Of a stretch of DNA of 51,370 bases, positions 1 through 11,537 are shown one piece after another (the first letter of the stretch is position 1; each line of letters opens with the position of its first letter). The notes under the pieces were generated by a model that was given only the letters and a program-made list of their open reading frames with translations, was not told where the DNA came from and did no database searches. Source of the DNA: RDXT01 sp033765305 (lineage in GTDB: Bacteria; Bacteroidota; Bacteroidia; J057); the NCBI GenBank assembly GCA_033765305.1, contig JANRID010000025.1:1-51370 (forward strand). The letters run 5' to 3'. Made by a program: the position numbers and the translations under genes.

Positions 1-4037
<4,037 letters not shown>

Positions 4038-4340
4038 GAGTCCCGATCGTTGTTAGCCAGTTTGCCCAGACGCGGCAGGCCTGCATCTTCCCGGCGCGCA
4101 GACAACGGAAGGCCTGGCGGGCCGCAGGGCCCGCGACAGCGTCCGGATGCACGAAGAAAGAAAAGGTAATGCTGCTGCTGTAGCGTTATATACTCGTCAC
4201 ATGCTAAAGAATAGCACAGCAATATAATCAATATTAAAATTAAATACTATATCAAATGAAAAAATTTGATTTTTTACCTTATGGATTAGCAATCTGTTAT
4301 CTGCCCCTGCCGCATGGGCACAGCCGCAACCTGCTGACAA
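4038..4340. promoter_or_regulatory. AT-rich upstream region of gltB with a small inverted repeat
   Basis: This 303-bp spacer turns strongly AT-rich between about 4180 and 4320, unlike the GC-rich genes around it, as expected for a promoter region. It contains an inverted repeat ATCAAAT (4251-4257) / ATTTGAT (4264-4270) with a 6-nt A-rich loop, about 215 bp upstream of the gltB start. It could be an operator or just AT-rich chance. I found no clean TTG/TAnnTTTG promoter here. Confidence 0.35.
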
Positions 4341-4373
4341 TCAAACAAAAAGCGTCCTCCTGCGGAGGACGCT
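4341..4373 (-). terminator. Intrinsic terminator of the glutamine synthetase gene
   Basis: A perfect 10-bp stem, AGCGTCCTCC (4351-4360) and GGAGGACGCT (4364-4373), closes a 3-nt loop. Read on the minus strand it is followed by TTTTTGTTTGA. It begins about 30 nt after the glutamine synthetase stop, so it should separate that gene from gltB transcription. Confidence 0.88.
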
Positions 4374-4403
4374 CAGCATTACACACATGAATCGTACACT
4401 GTA

Positions 4404-5420
4404 TCACACTTTCTCGAATACCCCTGCCAGGGTGCCGACCAGCTTGCTGGTGATCTTGTAGGGATCGGCATTGGCGGCGGGGCGGCGGTCTTCGAGGTAT
4501 CCTTTCCAGCCCTTCTCGATGGCCGCCACGGGGATGCGGATCGAGGAGCCGCGGTCGCTGACGCCATAGCTGAAGGTGCCGATGTACTGGGTTTCGTGCA
4601 GGCCGGTGAGGCGCTCATGGTTGCTGGAGCCGTACACGGCGATATGCTGCTCATGCACAGGCCGCAGCGCTTCGCAGACGGCTTTGAAGAGGGCTTCGCC
4701 GCCGGCCTCGCGCATGGCGCCGTTGGAGAAGTTGGTATGCAGGCCGGAGCCGTTCCAGTCGCCTTTGATGGGCTTGGGTGCAAAGCTGATGCTGATTCCG
4801 TACTGCTCGGCGGTGCGCAGGAGGAGGTAGCGGGAGATCCAGAGCGCATCGGAGGCTGCCTTGGCGCCCATGCCGAAGCACTGGTATTCCCACTGGCCCA
4901 GCAGCACCTCGGCGTTGATGCCGGTGATGGAGAGGCCGGCTTCGAGGCAGAGGTCGAGGTGCTCTTCCACGATTTCGCGGCCGGACACATTGCCGGCGCC
5001 TACGGCGCAGTAGTACGGGCCCTGGGGGCCGGGATAGCCGTCGGACGGAAAGCCCAGCGGCTTGCCGTTCTGCATGAATACATATTCCTGCTCGAAGCCG
5101 AACCACCAGTCGCTGCCGTCGGGCAGGCCGTGGCGGAAGTTGCTTGCATGCGGCGTGCCGTCGGGGTTCAGCACCTCGCACATCACGAGCCAGGCGCGCT
5201 TGCGCGCGGCATCCTTGTACACCGCCACCGGCTTGAGGAGGCAGTCGGACGAACGGCCCTCGGCCTGGCCGGTGGAGCTTCCGTCGAAATTCCAGCCCGG
5301 AACCTCGCCCAGATCACCGTCATACGACTCCGGCAGATCGAGAATTTTGGTCTTGCTCCGGAGGCTCGGCTCGGGCGTGTATCCATCGAGCCAGACATAC
5401 TCAAATTTGGTTTTCGCCAT
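4404..5420 (-). CDS. glnII: Glutamine synthetase, GSII (eukaryote-like) type
   Basis: Makes glutamine from glutamate, ammonium and ATP in the cytoplasm, feeding the neighbouring glutamate synthase (GS-GOGAT). The 338-residue length fits the short GSII class rather than the roughly 470-residue GSI or 700-residue GSIII. Motifs: start MAKTKFEYVWLDGY, beta-grasp NFDGSSTGQAEG (about residues 45-56), GPQGPYYCAVG, INAEVLLGQWEYQ, and the ATP/glutamate-site segment GDWNGSGLHTN. An in-frame ATG 39 nt further upstream is possible, but GSII proteins normally begin near MAKTK. A promoter-like TTG-N21-TAAATTTG lies about 125 nt upstream and a strong terminator follows. The symbol glnII is by class; Bacteroidota genomes often leave this gene without one. 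Confidence 0.95.
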   Translation of the reverse strand: MAKTKFEYVWLDGYTPEPSLRSKTKILDLPESYDGDLGEVPGWNFDGSSTGQAEGRSSDCLLKPVAVYKDAARKRAWLVMCEVLNPDGTPHASNFRHGLPDGSDWWFGFEQEYVFMQNGKPLGFPSDGYPGPQGPYYCAVGAGNVSGREIVEEHLDLCLEAGLSITGINAEVLLGQWEYQCFGMGAKAASDALWISRYLLLRTAEQYGISISFAPKPIKGDWNGSGLHTNFSNGAMREAGGEALFKAVCEALRPVHEQHIAVYGSSNHERLTGLHETQYIGTFSYGVSDRGSSIRIPVAAIEKGWKGYLEDRRPAANADPYKITSKLVGTLAGVFEKV

Positions 5421-5545
5421 GATACAACAGCAACGTAAAGATTCAAACATATGAATCATACAGAACTGTGCCGGATCCGGATATTTCCGGAATTAGACTT
5501 GATTGTCCGCACGAATACAGGCAGCAGCTGTATGAATTCAGCATT

Positions 5546-5577
5546 CAAATTTACACTTGCGAATTTAAAAAAAGCAA
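5546..5577 (-). promoter_or_regulatory. Bacteroidota-type promoter for glutamine synthetase
   Basis: Read on the minus strand: TTG at 5577-5575, 21-nt spacer, TAAATTTG at 5553-5546, matching the TTG / TAnnTTTG elements of the Bacteroidota housekeeping sigma factor. The implied start near 5540 gives a leader of about 120 nt. Confidence 0.55.
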
Positions 5578-5935
5578 ATTTTAGGCTTAATTTTTTAACA
5601 ATATCATAATCACAAACCTATTTGATCCAAAATCCGGAAACTGCATGCACGAACACTTCATTTGCAAGACTGTATAAAGGCATTTCTACCTTTAATCCAT
5701 AGTAAATTCAAAAAATCTCCATTTAATCCGACTGTCATGCTGCTGCGGCCCGCGTAATTTTCATTCAAACTCGCATTGATCCAGACAATCAAACCTGGTT
5801 TCGGAGCTGCCTCCCGGTATCTGTCTGAACCAGCAGAATGCCTCCGGTGTATGCGTGCCTGGCACCGGGAAAGCGGTATCGCAGGCACTATTGAGCATAT
5901 GTTAACGATTCATCAAAAAATATTTATAAAAATTA

Positions 5936-5967
5936 TTGACTTTTCAATGACGGCTTACTTATATTTG
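5936..5967 (+). promoter_or_regulatory. Bacteroidota-type promoter for the porin gene
   Basis: TTG at 5936-5938, 21-nt spacer, TATATTTG at 5960-5967, a full match to TAnnTTTG in an AT-rich context. The spacing equals that of the divergent promoter at 5546-5577. The implied leader before the ATG at 6208 is about 230 nt. Confidence 0.6.
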
Positions 5968-6207
5968 GATTTATATAAGAGATTTGCAGACCGCCCCCGT
6001 TGCCGGATGTTATGGACAAGCCGGGTTTACGGACCCGAAACCGGCGCAGCAGGCAGCGAATAAAGCGGTAATTCAATGTATTGAAGCAACATATTTGCGT
6101 TGCATAGCAAACGCTGCCGCAGCATGCGTCAGCTGCTTGCCTGTTCAGCCGCTAACCCGCTCATCCGACTTACCTGTTTCTACCGTTTCAATCTGTCTGC
6201 TAATCCT

Positions 6208-7287
6208 ATGAAGAAGTCTGTACTGTTTGCTGCCGGCATGCTCTTGCTGCCCTTCGCCGTGATTGCCCAGGAAGAAGAGGCCAAGCTGAAGATCTCCGGA
6301 TCGGTGGATACGTATTACAAATACGATTTCTCCGGAAACGCCAACATCGGCACCAGCTTTGCCAACGAGCAGAACTCCATCTCCATCGGGATGCTGGATC
6401 TCAAGCTGGAGAAAGCATCCGGCAAGGCCTCGTTTATGGCGGAACTCTCCTTCGGCCCGCGCAGCCGCGGCTCGGTCGGGCCCGGCCCGGTGGTGACCGT
6501 CGGTTCCGGCGAGCGCGCCGTGGACATCACGGAGTACATTCCCAGCCTGCAGAACCTCTACGTATCCTATGCCTTCACGGACAAGTTTTCCGTCACGGCG
6601 GGGTACATGGGCACCTTCGTGGGATATGAGCTGATCCAGCCGACGGGCAACTTCAACTATTCCACCTCCTACCTCTTCACCAACGGCCCCTTCCAGAATG
6701 CGGGCGTGAAGGCGCAGTATGCCTTCAGCGACAAGATTTCCGTCATGGCGGGCTTGTTCAACCCCTGGAATGTGTACACTGCCGATCCGTCGGTGGGGCC
6801 GACGAGCATCGGGGGCCAGCTGAAAATCAGCCCGGTGGAGAACTGGAACATCTACCTCAACGCCATCGGCGGCGCGCAGAACGTCAACGGCACCATCCTG
6901 GACCTCACCACCTCGTGGCAGGTGACAGATGATCTGCTCATCGGCCTCAATGCCGCACGCAACAGCGACGGCGCAGATACTGCTGCCGCCTTCACAGGCG
7001 CTGCCGCTTACCTCAACTATGCCCTGACCAGCTCGGTGGCGCTCGGCCTGCGCTATGAGCACTTCGAAGCCACCGCTGGCAAAGGCATTTTCAAGGACGC
7101 GCAGGGCACTCCGCTGGATGCAGCCGTGAATGCTTTCACGCTGTCAGCCAACATCGGCGCCGGCGACCTGACGCTGGTTCCGGAGCTGCGCCTGGATGCG
7201 GCCAGCATGCCGGTCTTCCTGGATGCGGACGGCAGCCCGGTCAAGTCTGCCTTTCAGGCGCTGATCGCCGCGGTGTACGCATTCTGA
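6208..7287 (+). CDS. Outer-membrane beta-barrel porin
   Basis: A 359-residue protein with a signal peptide (MKKSVLFAAGMLLLPFAVIAQ) followed by alternating polar/hydrophobic strands throughout and a C-terminal phenylalanine, the usual insertion signal of outer-membrane barrels. Strand-like repeats such as FMAELSFGPRS, KFSVTAGYMGTFVGYE and VALGLRYEHFE support a barrel of about 16 strands. It resembles the Bacteroidota putative-porin (BBP2-like) group. Standing divergently next to glutamine synthetase and gltB suggests a role in uptake of small nitrogen compounds; that is inference from position. It has its own promoter and a plus-strand terminator at 7317-7346. The ATG at 6208 is chosen because the signal peptide starts there. 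Confidence 0.88.
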   Translation: MKKSVLFAAGMLLLPFAVIAQEEEAKLKISGSVDTYYKYDFSGNANIGTSFANEQNSISIGMLDLKLEKASGKASFMAELSFGPRSRGSVGPGPVVTVGSGERAVDITEYIPSLQNLYVSYAFTDKFSVTAGYMGTFVGYELIQPTGNFNYSTSYLFTNGPFQNAGVKAQYAFSDKISVMAGLFNPWNVYTADPSVGPTSIGGQLKISPVENWNIYLNAIGGAQNVNGTILDLTTSWQVTDDLLIGLNAARNSDGADTAAAFTGAAAYLNYALTSSVALGLRYEHFEATAGKGIFKDAQGTPLDAAVNAFTLSANIGAGDLTLVPELRLDAASMPVFLDADGSPVKSAFQALIAAVYAF

Positions 7288-7299
7288 GGTGCTGCGCAC

Positions 7300-7659
7300 C
7301 TACTCTGCCAACTGTTCGGGCTGCCGCGGGGCAGCCCGTTTTGTTTCCGGGCGCAGGCGTCCGTCCCGGGTGCGCTGCTCGTAGTAGCGCTCTCCGGCCG
7401 GCACCTCGCCGTCGGCCGACACGACAGGCGGCGGGCCCGGATTTTTAGCGCGGCGGGCTTTCAGCACATGCCGCTCCCGGTAGGGCCCGGCCTCCGGGCC
7501 GGCAGCCAGGTCCGGATGCACCGCAGCCGGCGCGTGCTTCGGCGGGAACAATTTGGGGTTTTTGCGGGGGGCCAGCAGCCGCTCTGCGGGCTGGGCCGCA
7601 GCCATGCCCGCATACAGCAGCGCCGCCCCCAGGGCAGCACGGCATACATTCCATCTCAT
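7300..7659 (-). CDS. Small secreted basic, proline-rich protein, unknown function
   Basis: A 119-residue open frame with a plausible signal peptide (MRWNVCRAALGAALLYAGMAAAQ) and a mature part rich in Pro, Arg, Lys and Glu, without recognisable domains. It is convergent with the porin, with stops 12 nt apart, and the porin's terminator hairpin lies within its last codons. I do not recognise the family. The signal peptide favours a real gene; the low-complexity mature part and the overlapping terminator count against it. Confidence 0.5.
   Translation of the reverse strand: MRWNVCRAALGAALLYAGMAAAQPAERLLAPRKNPKLFPPKHAPAAVHPDLAAGPEAGPYRERHVLKARRAKNPGPPPVVSADGEVPAGERYYEQRTRDGRLRPETKRAAPRQPEQLAE
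7317..7346 (+). terminator. Intrinsic terminator of the porin gene
   Basis: A 9-bp stem CGGGCTGCC (7317-7325) / GGCAGCCCG (7330-7338) with loop GCGG is followed by TTTTGTTT. It lies 30 nt after the porin stop, inside the 3' coding end of the convergent gene at 7300-7659. Confidence 0.8.
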
Positions 7660-7778
7660 ACAACAGTCCTCGTTTAACCTTCAACAACAATCCCAGTCTA
7701 TAACCAGCCTGAATATACGGATTGTTTATGTTTAAGATTATCCGGACCTTTGACTCAGCTCCTAGTGCCGCCCCAACG

Positions 7779-8339
7779 ATGCAGCGACTCCTCTGGACCC
7801 TGGCGATCCTGCTGCTGGCAGGCAGCGCACCGGCCCAAACGCCCGCCGAATGGTCCTTTCAAACCCTGGACGGCGCCGCGCTCAGGCCCGGCCTGCCAGC
7901 GCCCGGCCAGGTGCATGTATATGTGTTCCTGTCGCCGGAATGCCCCTTGTGCGAAAACTACAGCCTGACGATCAGCCAGCTGCGCAAGCAGTTTCCGGAG
8001 CGGCAGGTCCGATTCTTCGGCGTGTTTTCGGGAACGTACTACAGCCGCGAAACGATCGGCACCTATCTGAGCACCTACAAGCCGGCGGTGGAGCCCCTGC
8101 TCGACCCGGACTATGCAGTCAAGGCGCATTTTCGCGCGAAGGTCACGCCGGAGGTGTTTGTGGTGGATGACGCTGGCAGCGTGGTGTACAGCGGCAAAAT
8201 CGACAACTGGGCGATTGCGCTGGGGAAAAAGCGCCAGGTGGTGACGGAGTTCTATCTGCGGGATGCGCTCCGGGCACATCTTGCCGGACAGGATCCGGCT
8301 ATCCGCCGCACGGAGCCGGTGGGATGCTTCATTCAGTAA
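7779..8339 (+). CDS. Secreted redoxin/thioredoxin-like protein
   Basis: A 186-residue exported protein with signal peptide MQRLLWTLAILLLAGSAPAQ and a thioredoxin-fold domain carrying C55-P-L-C58 in FLSPECPLCENYS. Later pieces fit the fold: FFGVFSG, the cis-proline segment KVTPEVFVVDDAG, and VYSGKIDNW. It ends in VGCFIQ, a short Cys-containing tail known from redoxins linked to cytochrome c/monooxygenase proteins. The next gene starts 8 nt after its stop and encodes such a protein, so the two are probably co-expressed and act together in the periplasm; in some other bacteria I recall them fused into one chain. The frame opens further upstream, but the signal peptide fixes the ATG at 7779. Confidence 0.82.
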   Translation: MQRLLWTLAILLLAGSAPAQTPAEWSFQTLDGAALRPGLPAPGQVHVYVFLSPECPLCENYSLTISQLRKQFPERQVRFFGVFSGTYYSRETIGTYLSTYKPAVEPLLDPDYAVKAHFRAKVTPEVFVVDDAGSVVYSGKIDNWAIALGKKRQVVTEFYLRDALRAHLAGQDPAIRRTEPVGCFIQ

Positions 8340-8347
8340 CCGAGGGC

Positions 8348-9742
8348 ATGCAACGCAGAACCGGAATCCGGATCGGGCGGATGCTGCTGACAGGCAGCCT
8401 GTGGCTGCCTGCCTGCAGTCCGCCGCCCCAAGCTGCGCAGGAACCGGCTGTTCCCGCGCAGGTGACCTTCTCGGAGCATGTGGCGCCGCTGCTGCACCGC
8501 AGCTGTGTCCCCTGCCACCGGCCCGGCGGCGCAGGCCCTTTCCCCCTGATCACCTACCGGGACGCAGCCAAGCGCGCGCAGACCCTTGCAGAGGCAACGG
8601 CCTCCCGCTTCATGCCGCCCTGGCCAGCCGATCCGTCCTACCGGCACTTCGTCGGCGAGCGCGTACTCGAAGCGCATGAAATCGAACTCCTGAGCCGCTG
8701 GGCTGCCCAGGGCGCCCCGTTGGGCGACAGCAGCCGGATTCCTGCCCCGCCGGCATTTGCCGGCGCCTCCGGCCTGGGCAAGCCCGATCTGGTCATCCGC
8801 ATGCCTGAAGCCGTTCCCATCGCGGGCAACAACCGCGACCGGTTCCTCTTTCTGCGTATTCCCTTCGAGCTGCCGCAGGATACCTTCGTCAGGGCCATCG
8901 AGTTTGTGCCCGGCAACCGGCGGCTGGTGCACCATGTCAACGGGCACCTCGTCAGTTTTGCGCCGGGCGCAAAGCAGAACGTCTTCCAGGGCGAATATTA
9001 TGTGGACCGCGAGCAGACCGCCGTTCAGGATGCCTATCCCCGCATGGGCCTGCTCAACGACGACGGCACCTACCCGGAGCTGACGCCCCTGATCTGCAAC
9101 TACCTGCCGGGCGTCACGCCCATGCTGTATCCGGAGGGTATCGGCGGCTTCCGCATCCGGCGCCAGGGTGCCCTGCTGCTCAATGACCTCCATTATGGGC
9201 CCTCGCCGCTGGACACCAGCGATCAGTCGCATTTCAACCTCTACTTCGCAGCGGGTCCGCCCCGGCGGCCCACCCGCGAGATCCAGCTCGGCACCCTGGG
9301 CATCTCGGCCATCGTGCCGCCGCTGGTGATCCCGCCCGATACCGTGATGGAGTTCCGGACCCGGGCTGTCATCCAGCAGGACATTTCCCTCCTCACCCTC
9401 AACCCGCACATGCATCTGCTGGGCAAATCGTTCCTTGCGTATGCAGTGGTGCCCGCGGGCGACACGGTGCCGCTGATCCGGATTCCGGCGTGGGATTTCC
9501 GCTGGCAGTATTTTTACACCTTCGAGACGATGCTGCACCTGCCGGCAGGCACCCTGATCGAGGCCATCGGGGTTTTCGACAATACCCGCAGCAACCCCAA
9601 CAATCCCTTCGACCCGCCCCGGACGGTATCGGAGCGCGAGGGGTCCATGCGCACCACGGACGAGATGCTGCAGTTCATCCTCACCTACCTCCCGTATCAG
9701 CCTGGAGATGAGCAGATTACATTGGGATCCCGAAAGCCTTAG
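8348..9742 (+). CDS. Lipoprotein with cytochrome c and copper type II monooxygenase-like domains
   Basis: A 464-residue protein with a lipoprotein signal (lipobox LPAC, Cys23), so it is probably membrane-anchored on the periplasmic side. Residues 40-120 form a c-type cytochrome domain: haem motif C53-V-P-C56-H57 and a likely axial Met in RFMPPWP. The remainder resembles copper type II ascorbate-dependent monooxygenase domains: HHVNGH, LHYGPS and NPHMHLLGKS provide His/Met ligands, followed by WDFRWQYFY. The substrate is unknown. It is paired with the upstream redoxin. An alternative ATG at 8324 would overlap the upstream gene, but 8348 gives the cleaner signal peptide. Its TAG overlaps the stop of the convergent FAD gene by 4 nt. 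Confidence 0.8.
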   Translation: MQRRTGIRIGRMLLTGSLWLPACSPPPQAAQEPAVPAQVTFSEHVAPLLHRSCVPCHRPGGAGPFPLITYRDAAKRAQTLAEATASRFMPPWPADPSYRHFVGERVLEAHEIELLSRWAAQGAPLGDSSRIPAPPAFAGASGLGKPDLVIRMPEAVPIAGNNRDRFLFLRIPFELPQDTFVRAIEFVPGNRRLVHHVNGHLVSFAPGAKQNVFQGEYYVDREQTAVQDAYPRMGLLNDDGTYPELTPLICNYLPGVTPMLYPEGIGGFRIRRQGALLLNDLHYGPSPLDTSDQSHFNLYFAAGPPRRPTREIQLGTLGISAIVPPLVIPPDTVMEFRTRAVIQQDISLLTLNPHMHLLGKSFLAYAVVPAGDTVPLIRIPAWDFRWQYFYTFETMLHLPAGTLIEAIGVFDNTRSNPNNPFDPPRTVSEREGSMRTTDEMLQFILTYLPYQPGDEQITLGSRKP

Positions 9743-11331
9743 CGCGGGCTGCGCAGGCTGCGGGCTGCGACGCGGGCGTTGAAGATGCAATTTCCCAGAA
9801 AGGTGCCTTCGAGGGCGCGCCTGCCGTGAATGCCGCCTCCGCCGAAGCCGGCGGACTCGCCGATCGCATACAGGCCCTGAATCGGCTGGCCTGCCTCGTT
9901 GAGCACCCGGCTGCGGAGATCGGTCTGGATGCCGCCGAGGGTCTTGCGGGTGAGGATAAACTCGCGGATGGCCATGAGCGGCCCGGCCGCAGGGTCGAGA
10001 ATCGGCTGAAAATTGCAGGTCCGGAGGCGGTCGCCGCTGTATTCGCGGAGCTGAGCCAGGCGGCGCACCTGCTCATCGTCCATATCCCGGTTGCGGAGGG
10101 CCGTATCATAGGCTTCCAGCGCGCTGCGCAAGGCCGCTGCATCCACCTCCTGGGTTCCGGCGAGTTCGTTCATCTTCCGGGCCAGCTCCTCCACGGTCCC
10201 GGCCAGCACGACATCCCGGCTGCGCTGGGTAAGCATCTGGTACAGACTGCGGTTGCCGAAGAGCAGGTTGGCGATGAAAGCGGGCGCATTGCGCTCCCGT
10301 AGGGCGTCGTTGTACTTCGATCCGCTGACGCCCAGCTCTTTGAGGGCTATTTTACGGTTGAGGATCTGCCAGGAATAACCGCCGGGCTGGCGGGCTACCG
10401 CCTCCACGAGGTATCGGGTATCGAAGCCGGAAATGAGGGGGCGGGGGCCGATGCGCTCGCCGCGGGCATTGGTCCAGAGGGCTGTTTTGGGCGGAATGAG
10501 GCTCAGGCCATGCAGCGGATGGTCGGCATCGGGATGATGCACGCCCGCGGCGTAGTTCCACTGGAGGTCGAGGTGCGTGATCCGGGCACCGGTGCGGCGG
10601 GCGGTTTCGTGGATGTCGCCGTTGGCGGCGAGGTGGGATCCGCTGAGGAAATGGGGCGGCGCGGCCCCCCAGGGCTGGTACCAGTGACGGCGGACGGCCT
10701 CCACATCGCCGGTGATGCCGCCTGCGGCGGCAATGACCGCATCTGCCTGAATTTCAAACGCCTCCCCGTTCTGCTCGTTGATGACCCGTGCGCCGTTGAC
10801 GGCGCCGTTGCGCAGGAGGAAGCTGGTCGCCTTGTGGCGGAAGTACAGCGTCAGCCGGTTGCCCTGCACGGCGCGCAGCCGGCGCAGCAGCGCCTCCACG
10901 AGCCCTTCGCCTGCGCCCCAGACCACGTGGAAGCGCGGCACTGAATTGCCCGGCACGTCGAGGCCGCGCTCGACCCATTGCACCGAGGGCACATATTTCA
11001 CTCCCATCGGCTTGAGCCATTCGTACACGTCCGGAATGCAGCGGGTGACGTACTGCTCAGCCCATTGGCGGGGCAGTTCGTCGCCGGGCCCGAATTCCGC
11101 ATAGGAATACCAGTCGGCCAGCGCCTGCTCGTGGCTGTCCTTGATCCGGGCCTTGCGCTGGAAGGGGGAATCCACGTAGAAGAGGCCGCCCAGGGCCCAG
11201 CGGGCCAGGCCGCCGAAACGGTCTTCGCTGTTGCGGTCGATGAGGGCAACCTGCATGCCGCCTTCCAGCAGCTCGATGGCTGCGGCAATGCCGGCAAGGC
11301 CGCCGCCGATGATCAGAACGTCGGTTTTCAC
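9739..11331 (-). CDS. FAD-binding dehydrogenase (FAD_binding_2, KstD-like)
   Basis: A flavoprotein of about 530 residues, probably cytoplasmic. The N-terminal dinucleotide fold is clear (TDVLIIGGGLAGIAAAIEL, GxGxxG at residues 9-14, then VALIDRN). The C-terminal FAD contact region reads GLYAIGESAGFGGGGIHG followed by ALEGTFLGNCIF. This is the FAD-binding dehydrogenase subgroup related to 3-ketosteroid dehydrogenases and fumarate reductase flavoproteins; the substrate cannot be told. The start is inferred as GTG at 11331, just before KTDVL; the only longer start (TTG, 11394) adds an atypical leader. It converges on the monooxygenase gene with a 4-nt overlap of stop codons. Confidence 0.85.
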   Translation of the reverse strand: MKTDVLIIGGGLAGIAAAIELLEGGMQVALIDRNSEDRFGGLARWALGGLFYVDSPFQRKARIKDSHEQALADWYSYAEFGPGDELPRQWAEQYVTRCIPDVYEWLKPMGVKYVPSVQWVERGLDVPGNSVPRFHVVWGAGEGLVEALLRRLRAVQGNRLTLYFRHKATSFLLRNGAVNGARVINEQNGEAFEIQADAVIAAAGGITGDVEAVRRHWYQPWGAAPPHFLSGSHLAANGDIHETARRTGARITHLDLQWNYAAGVHHPDADHPLHGLSLIPPKTALWTNARGERIGPRPLISGFDTRYLVEAVARQPGGYSWQILNRKIALKELGVSGSKYNDALRERNAPAFIANLLFGNRSLYQMLTQRSRDVVLAGTVEELARKMNELAGTQEVDAAALRSALEAYDTALRNRDMDDEQVRRLAQLREYSGDRLRTCNFQPILDPAAGPLMAIREFILTRKTLGGIQTDLRSRVLNEAGQPIQGLYAIGESAGFGGGGIHGRRALEGTFLGNCIFNARVAARSLRSPR

Positions 11332-11537
11332 AAGGGACAGGATTCGGTGGCGGTAAGGTAGGAAAAAAAGCGGCGCGGCGGGCAGCCGGATCAAAACAGC
11401 CCAGCCCCTGCCTGCCTTCCACGCCTATTTGTAAACCTGCCAGTCAATTCCGATCTTCGGACCGGATGCGCTGACGACTTCCATCGCCCCTGAAAAACCG
11501 CTCTGTATTCCCACATCCCCTCAACGCGACCCGGATC

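Larger units (their letters stand above)
5421..6207. other. 787-bp AT-rich divergent intergenic region
   Basis: This spacer separates glutamine synthetase (minus) from the porin (plus) and is far richer in A/T than the flanking genes, especially 5510-5640 and 5890-5990. Each strand has one good Bacteroidota-type promoter (annotated separately). Short open frames in the middle, such as a 76-codon frame at 5658-5888 minus, lack coding character. Both mRNAs would have 5' leaders of over 100 nt, leaving room for regulation, but I recognise no riboswitch. Confidence 0.6.

Noticed and set aside
4251..4270. AT-rich inverted repeat followed by a T run as a plus-strand terminator
   Set aside because: The stem is only 7 A/T-rich pairs and no plus-strand gene ends upstream; kept only as part of the regulatory spacer.
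5658..5888. 76-codon minus-strand frame in the glutamine synthetase-porin spacer
   Set aside because: AT-rich spacer, no start context, no protein-like composition and no family resemblance.
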